DNA from: Nageia nagi
Lineage: Eukaryota > Pinophyta
Direction of reading: 5' to 3'
Length of the DNA: 64,000 nt
NCBI GenBank assembly: GCA_050084985.1
Contig: JBITNC010000002.1
Coordinates: forward strand, 7,192,001 to 7,256,000
Position 1 is the stretch's first letter. Each line of letters starts with the position of its first letter. A model generated the notes under the pieces. It had not been told where the DNA came from and did not search any database. It saw only the letters and a program-made list of their open reading frames with translations. Positions 59,700 to 64,000 of this stretch are shown piece after piece. The position numbers were made by a program, and so were the translations under genes.

Positions 59700-60475
59700 G
59701 AGCTAAGTTCCATACACTGCAATGGAAGCTGAAACTTCTCACCAAGAGGCATGCTACAGCTGCATAAGAATCGAACTCCACAAAATAATGATAAACTAAT
59801 GGAGCTGAAACTCCACCAAGAGGCATGATACGCTAATAGAGGAGAGCTAAATTCCACACAACTGAGACTTCGCACCAAGAGGTATGTTGTAGTTGCATAA
59901 GAACCGAACTCCGCAAAATAATGATAAACTGATGGAGTTGAAACTCCACCAAGAGGCATGATAAGCTGATAGAGGAGAGCTAAGTTCCACACAACTAAGA
60001 CTTTGCACCAAGAGGTATGCTGCAGTTGCATAAGCATTGAACTTCGTAAAATAATGATAAACTGATGGAGCTGAAACTCCACCAAGAGGCATGATAAGCT
60101 GATAACGGGAGCTGGGATTCCACCAAGAGACATGATAAGCTGATAATGGGAGCTAGAACTCCACCAAGAGGCATGATAAGCTGATAACGGGAGCTGGGAC
60201 TCCACCAAGAGACATGATAAGCTGATAATGGGAGCTGGAACTCCACCAAGAGACATGATAAGCTGATAATGGGAGCTGGAACTCCACCAAGAGACATGAT
60301 AAGCTGATAATGGGAGTTGGAACTCCACCCATAGGCATGATAAGCTGATAAGGGAGCTGGAACTCTGCCAAGAGGAATGATAAGCTGATAATGGGAGCTG
60401 GAACTTCACCCCTAGGCATGATAAGCTGATAAGGGAGCTGGAACTCTGCCAAGAGGCATGATAAGCTGATAACAC
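59700..60475. repeat. two-scale minisatellite: 133-bp then 41-bp units
   Basis: Left part: a 133-bp unit marked by aaactccaccaagaggcatg at 59,809, 59,942 and 60,075. Right part: about nine 41-bp units (ccaccaagagacatgataag, ctgataatgggagctggaac) from about 60,095 to 60,475, with starts such as 60,121, 60,162 and 60,203. The long minus-strand frame across it is just the repeat read through. Tandem repeats between pol and the 3' LTR are known from Tat-type Gypsy elements. Confidence 0.9.
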
Positions 60476-60790
60476 AACCCTGCAAACATGAGATTCAAAG
60501 CAATATTATCCTATATATGGCATTGGTTAAGCACTTGTGATATGTTCGTGATACTTGGATGAGCTGATTTACTGGAAAAAGGAACGTGGGCGATCCTTTC
60601 TAGCAGATTTAGAACATCGATGATCTTCATCTAAGATCACGGGTGGTCTTTTTCTTGAGGATTCATCGAAAATTGTGAAGATCAGGCCCCTACGAATCAC
60701 TCCTGGATTCTAGATTGATACCTGGTTGCTTGTCCACATACATTGAATGCTCAAATCAAAATTATCTTGAAGTGTGTGCCCTAACATTTC
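60476..60790 (+). other. upstream region of the antisense PMD gene
   Basis: Contains gtgggcgatcctttc at about 60,587 and cgggtggtctttttc at about 60,638. The same pair recurs in intron 1 (61,275 and 61,312). Confidence 0.5.
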
Positions 60791-60798
60791 TATAAAAG
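60791..60798 (+). promoter_or_regulatory. TATA box of the antisense PMD gene
   Basis: TATAAAAG about 140 bp before the first ATG of the PMD frame, in GC-balanced sequence. Spacing suits a start site near 60,820-60,830. Confidence 0.55.
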
Positions 60799-60931
60799 GG
60801 GCCCCACCCTTCCTCATTTGGTCACACTATCATTTTCATAGTTGAGAGTATCCTAGAGCTTGAGAGACTGAGTCAGAGAGGTTTAGCTGGTGATTTTGTT
60901 GTTATCACTAGGTGATATTTCTTATACTGCT

Positions 60932-63209
60932 ATGTTGCACACTATGGCCTTGCCAATCACATGCTGGGATGGACACAGAGCTGCCTTGGTGGTTGATTCT
61001 CCTACCGGTCATCAGGTACATTGCATTTCTTACCTTTTCCTTGCTATGCTTTTGCTTGTCTTCAGATGTTAGCTGCCTACATACTGGTTTTCCAAATTGC
61101 CCCTAGGGTTTTCCTGTTGAATACCCTAGCCCATCGTTTTTACCTTTTCATTATGTTTTTCAAATTTTTGGTATCATGGCTGTACTATGCTCATCCATAC
61201 GAACCTATACCCCGAATTTTATTGACCTTTGTGCATGGAAACAGGACCACTGGCAGTCCTTTCTGCCCTAGTTTGGACTGTGGGCGATCCTTTTTTACCT
61301 GGTCTAGACCATGGGTGGTCCTCTTTACCAGTACTATTTTTGCTATTTTTGTTTCATATCTGATACTGACTTACTTTCTATCACTCTTTTCTTGCAGAAT
61401 CATTCATACCTTATGCGACCATCCGGTAAGAGTGCCACCTTTACCACTGCCCAACAGTGGCCATAAACTGACGAAGCTCGGAGCATTCTGGAGGACATTT
61501 CCTTTAGCTACCTTACGTTTGTTGATTATTTGTTTCATGATCGCAATATGCTGATAGCTTTGATGGAGAGGTGGGATCCAAACTCCAACACCTTTCACCT
61601 TCCGACTGGTGAGATCACAGTGACACTAGAGGATATCTACAGGATCACTAGACTTCCTATCAGGGGGAGGCTAGTGAACATGGTTCCTGTTCCCAGCCTG
61701 GAATAGGTAGAGGTATGGGCTACATGGCTGATGAGGTCAGATGAAGTAAATCATAGGAAGAGGGGTGTGTCCCTAGTGAGACATGTGTCAGAGTATCCTC
61801 CAGCACGGGGTGACCTACGGATGAGGCTCCTCATTGCCTGCCTTCTGGATGCTATTATCTACCCAGATAAGAGTAGTGAGACCTTCCCTGTGGGCATGGT
61901 TCCTATCATACAGGACATGGTGACACATAGGCAATGATATGCGTGGTGCCCCGTGATACTGGCACAACTCTATCATGACCTCCACGATTTTGCAGAGGTG
62001 GAGAGAGGGGGGAGACAGGTAGCTCATTCTATGATACTGGAGGTGTGGGCATATGATCACATCATCATTTCTAGACCGATGATGTTACCCCTAGACCAAC
62101 CAAATGATGTACCCACCTGGCAATGATGGGCAACGATAGAGGGACTAGATTTTCCTAGCGTGGACCTAGAGGGATGGTAGGTACAGTTTGACCTACTGCA
62201 GGAGGTGCAGATATATTGGCATCCCTATCGAGGAGGTGTACCAAAGTGGGAGGAGGACATACAGGAGATGGCATGGGTGAAACACCCTACATACGTACAG
62301 GCACGTAGGGCACTAGTGGATCCGTATAGGCCAGAGTGGGTACTCCATCAATTCGACCTCCAGCAGGGTATATCGGATGACTGTAGGATAGTGGTGTGCT
62401 ACTACCGTAGCAGGCACCTCCTAGAGGACTATGAGCCAGTACCTGATTGGGACTCAGATTGGGAGTCCCCTAGCGAGGACTCCGACTATGGGGCTGATGA
62501 TGACATAGATGGACCTGACCATACGGTGGATTACCTAGACTGGTGGAGGGAACGCTATCCTCACCACATAGGTATTCATGATACCGACTCAGGTGACTAT
62601 GCATGGGAGGATGAAGACATAGGGAACATACAGACTGGATGGGATGCTCCCTTCACAGTGGGAGGGTGGGGAGGAGAGAATAGCCTGACATATGCTCATG
62701 ACACGTCTCTAGATGCAGGTCATGATGACAATGAGGAGACCGATCCAGACCAGGATGAGTATGAACCTGAGTATGAGACGGATACAGATTGGGAGGAGGA
62801 AGACTACGATGAGGATGATGATGGTAACCTATTTTCTCTTTTGCTTTGCTTTGATTTTCTACTTTTTATGATATGCAAAAGGACTAACATGATATGCTTA
62901 TGCTATGTCACAGATCCTAAGGTCGAGATGGCTAAGCTACGTGGTCAAATCGGTCAAAAGGATGAGAAGATTAGAGAGCTACAGGGTCATCTACGGTTCG
63001 GAGGAGGGGATTATACAGGTATCTATTAGGACCTACAGGCAACTAACAAGGAGATCAAAGCCCTCTACGAGCAGCTTCGCTAGGCCGAGAGATAGATCGG
63101 CGAGGAGAAGGCACGTGCAGAGAAGTACAAGGCACGGTGCGAGGGTGGCACATCTAGCAGGGCTACCAGCTCTAGTGTAGGGGGAGGGGGCTCTAGTAGG
63201 AGATTCTAG
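60932..63209 (+). pseudogene. three-exon plant mobile domain (PMD) gene, nonsense-damaged
   Basis: Exon 1 60,932-61,015 (MLHTMALPITCWDGHRAALV...GHQ); intron 1 61,016-61,397 (GT...TTCTTGCAG); exon 2 61,398-62,823; intron 2 62,824-62,913 (GTAACC...GTCACAG); exon 3 62,914-63,209. The phases fit exactly. PMD core: RWDPNSNTFHLPTGEITVTL, EDIYRITRLPIRG, later EVWAYDHIIISRP. A very acidic tail (62,450-62,823) and a coiled coil (QKDEKIRELQGHL) follow. There are no frameshifts; eight in-frame stops lie at 61,464, 61,704, 61,935, 62,124, 62,178, 63,027, 63,081 and 63,093, five of them TAG in exons 2-3. The PMD family is shared by MAIN/MAIL host proteins and plant transposable elements. The gene lies antisense inside element Z. 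Start choice between 60,932 and 60,944 is open. Confidence 0.8.
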
Positions 63210-63574
63210 GTTACTCTATGTGATCTCATCCAGTTGTATTGTAAACAAAAACATTTTGATCATGATATATATATATATATGAAACACAAATTTTGGTACC
63301 TGATTTGCTCTTGTGCATGTACTTGTGATGAATGAAATTGATGTTCCGTGATTCTTGCAAACGAACGCCAATGACACGACTTGAAATTCTGACTTCTCAC
63401 GCTGCGGGAGGAATTGGAATCTTTTGACTTTCTCCTATTTTCCACTAAAAGAGGACCGTCGGTGGTCCTATTAGCATGAAATACAACACCGATGCTCCTA
63501 TTATGACGTCATGAAGCCCCCTAATCTCTTGACCATGATGTCCGTTAGTGACCTGAACTGACTACTAGCTTCTT
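63210..63574. other. spacer between PMD gene and gag of Z
   Basis: No coding frame. Has an (at)n run at about 63,264-63,281 and an imperfect palindrome gaggaccgtcggtggtccta at 63,451-63,470, related to motifs in the Z LTR and the PMD promoter. Confidence 0.5.
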
Positions 63575-63595
63575 TCTCTCTCTCTCTCTCTCTCT
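63575..63595. repeat. (CT)n microsatellite
   Basis: An uninterrupted CT run of about ten units directly beside the end of the gag frame. Confidence 0.9.
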
Positions 63596-63606
63596 TTTAT
63601 ATTGAT

Positions 63607-64000
63607 CTACCAAATGATACCTCCGGAGGGCCTAGAGCTCCCATCGGTGCTAGCCTCACAAACATCTTCAAGGAAAATCATATTGACATGTTGCTCTTCC
63701 CCTGTATCTTTGACCTTTACCGGACACACATAGAATCCATCTTCTATGAGCTTCTGTATTCTGTCTCTAAGGTTTCCACACCCATTAGTAGCATGGCCCT
63801 TAGTCTGATGATACTCACAATACCTATCTTCCTTATACCAAGCGGGTCTTTCTGCTGTAGGATCTTCTTCATGCTTAGGTAAGGGTTGTAATAACCCTTT
63901 CGCCACAAGGTCTTTTAGGATATGTCTTGGAGGTATGGGAAATCTCACAAATTTCTTCTCCTTCGTCTCACTTGTCTTTTCAGCCACATGGATAGTTTTC
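63607..64000 (-). CDS. gag: Ty3/Gypsy gag C-terminal part (element Z), runs off the window
   Basis: Open minus-strand frame from the window edge to a stop at 63,607-63,609. It reads FVRFPIPPRHILKDLVAKGL, LQPLPKHEEDPTAERPAWYK, then the CxxH-type motif YCEYHQTKGHATNGCGNLRD with RIQKLIEDGFYV. This is the C-terminal gag block of Tat-like plant Gypsy elements, including the PRWYK.D.YCEYH arrangement, thought to act in RNA packaging. Unlike the related gag at 44.6-47.2 kb this part is undamaged. The true start is outside the window. No protease or RT follows; after the stop come a microsatellite and the antisense PMD gene, so the element lacks pol here or has lost it. Confidence 0.8.
   Translation of the reverse strand, partial: KTIHVAEKTSETKEKKFVRFPIPPRHILKDLVAKGLLQPLPKHEEDPTAERPAWYKEDRYCEYHQTKGHATNGCGNLRDRIQKLIEDGFYVCPVKVKDTGEEQHVNMIFLEDVCEASTDGSSRPSGGIIW

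Noticed and set aside
59546-60475. 309-codon minus-strand open frame
   Set aside because: It is the 41/133-bp minisatellite read in an open frame; the protein is only periodic repeats (LSAYH.SW) with no independent evidence of coding.
61021-61554. 177-codon plus-strand frame
   Set aside because: It covers intron 1 and reads exon 2 of the PMD gene in the wrong frame; the domain motifs lie in the spliced frame.
1-64000. CRISPR arrays, operons, tRNA or rRNA genes
   Set aside because: The tandem repeats have no constant-spacer structure, the sequence is eukaryotic plant DNA, and no cloverleaf or rRNA-like block was recognised; tRNA-like words are retrotransposon primer sites only.

Overview
This window is nuclear DNA of a land plant with a large, repeat-rich, AT-rich genome. 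The evidence is the mix of Ty1/Copia, Ty3/Gypsy and LINE elements of plant type, pentatricopeptide-repeat (PPR) fragments, plant mobile domain (PMD) genes, tRNA-iMet-type primer sites and spliceosomal introns. Nothing is prokaryotic. I cannot fix the species; the low gene density and deep nesting would suit a gymnosperm or another giant-genome plant. No intact single-copy host gene was found. The only long undamaged reading frame belongs to a retrotransposon.

Layout. 0-2.1 kb: truncated Ty3/Gypsy gag-protease-RT on the minus strand. 2.5-7.2 kb: a LINE on the minus strand whose ORF1 is preceded in the same frame by a fragment of the mRNA 3'-end factor CstF77. 7.2-9.2 kb: an unclassified repeat carrying four 193-bp tandem units. 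9.2-9.6 kb: duplicated PPR fragments. 9,706-18,304: a complete, very young Copia element (A, minus strand) with 5-bp target duplications, nearly identical LTRs and an open 1.3-kb-residue polyprotein, inserted in an older LTR. 18.3-26.1 kb: remains of that older Copia (D). 27.6 kb: another PPR fragment. 30.0-31.4 kb: a decayed PMD gene on the plus strand, next to minus-strand Gypsy pieces at 33.6-34.6 kb. 34.8-35.4 plus 43.96-44.5 kb: a decayed plus-strand ORF of unknown family, split by Copia B (35,380-43,951). 44.6-47.2 kb: a Gypsy gag on the minus strand. 48,495-57,247: Copia C, same family as B. 58,344 to the window end: a minus-strand Gypsy-type element (Z) with a terminal repeat, polypurine tract, minisatellites and a gag at the right edge, and an antisense three-exon PMD gene where pol would be expected.

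The three Copia copies A, B and C share about 2.9 kb of leader before gag. This leader contains a conserved 37-nt hairpin and a GC-richer module that looks different in each copy. Their 3' UTR carries a second hairpin, single in C and five-fold in A. Both hairpins show compensating base changes, so they are the best candidates here for undescribed functional RNA. The second theme is antisense, intron-containing PMD genes associated with Gypsy elements. The insertion order implied by nesting is: older Copia D LTR then A; unknown ORF then B; a B/C-family LTR piece then Z.
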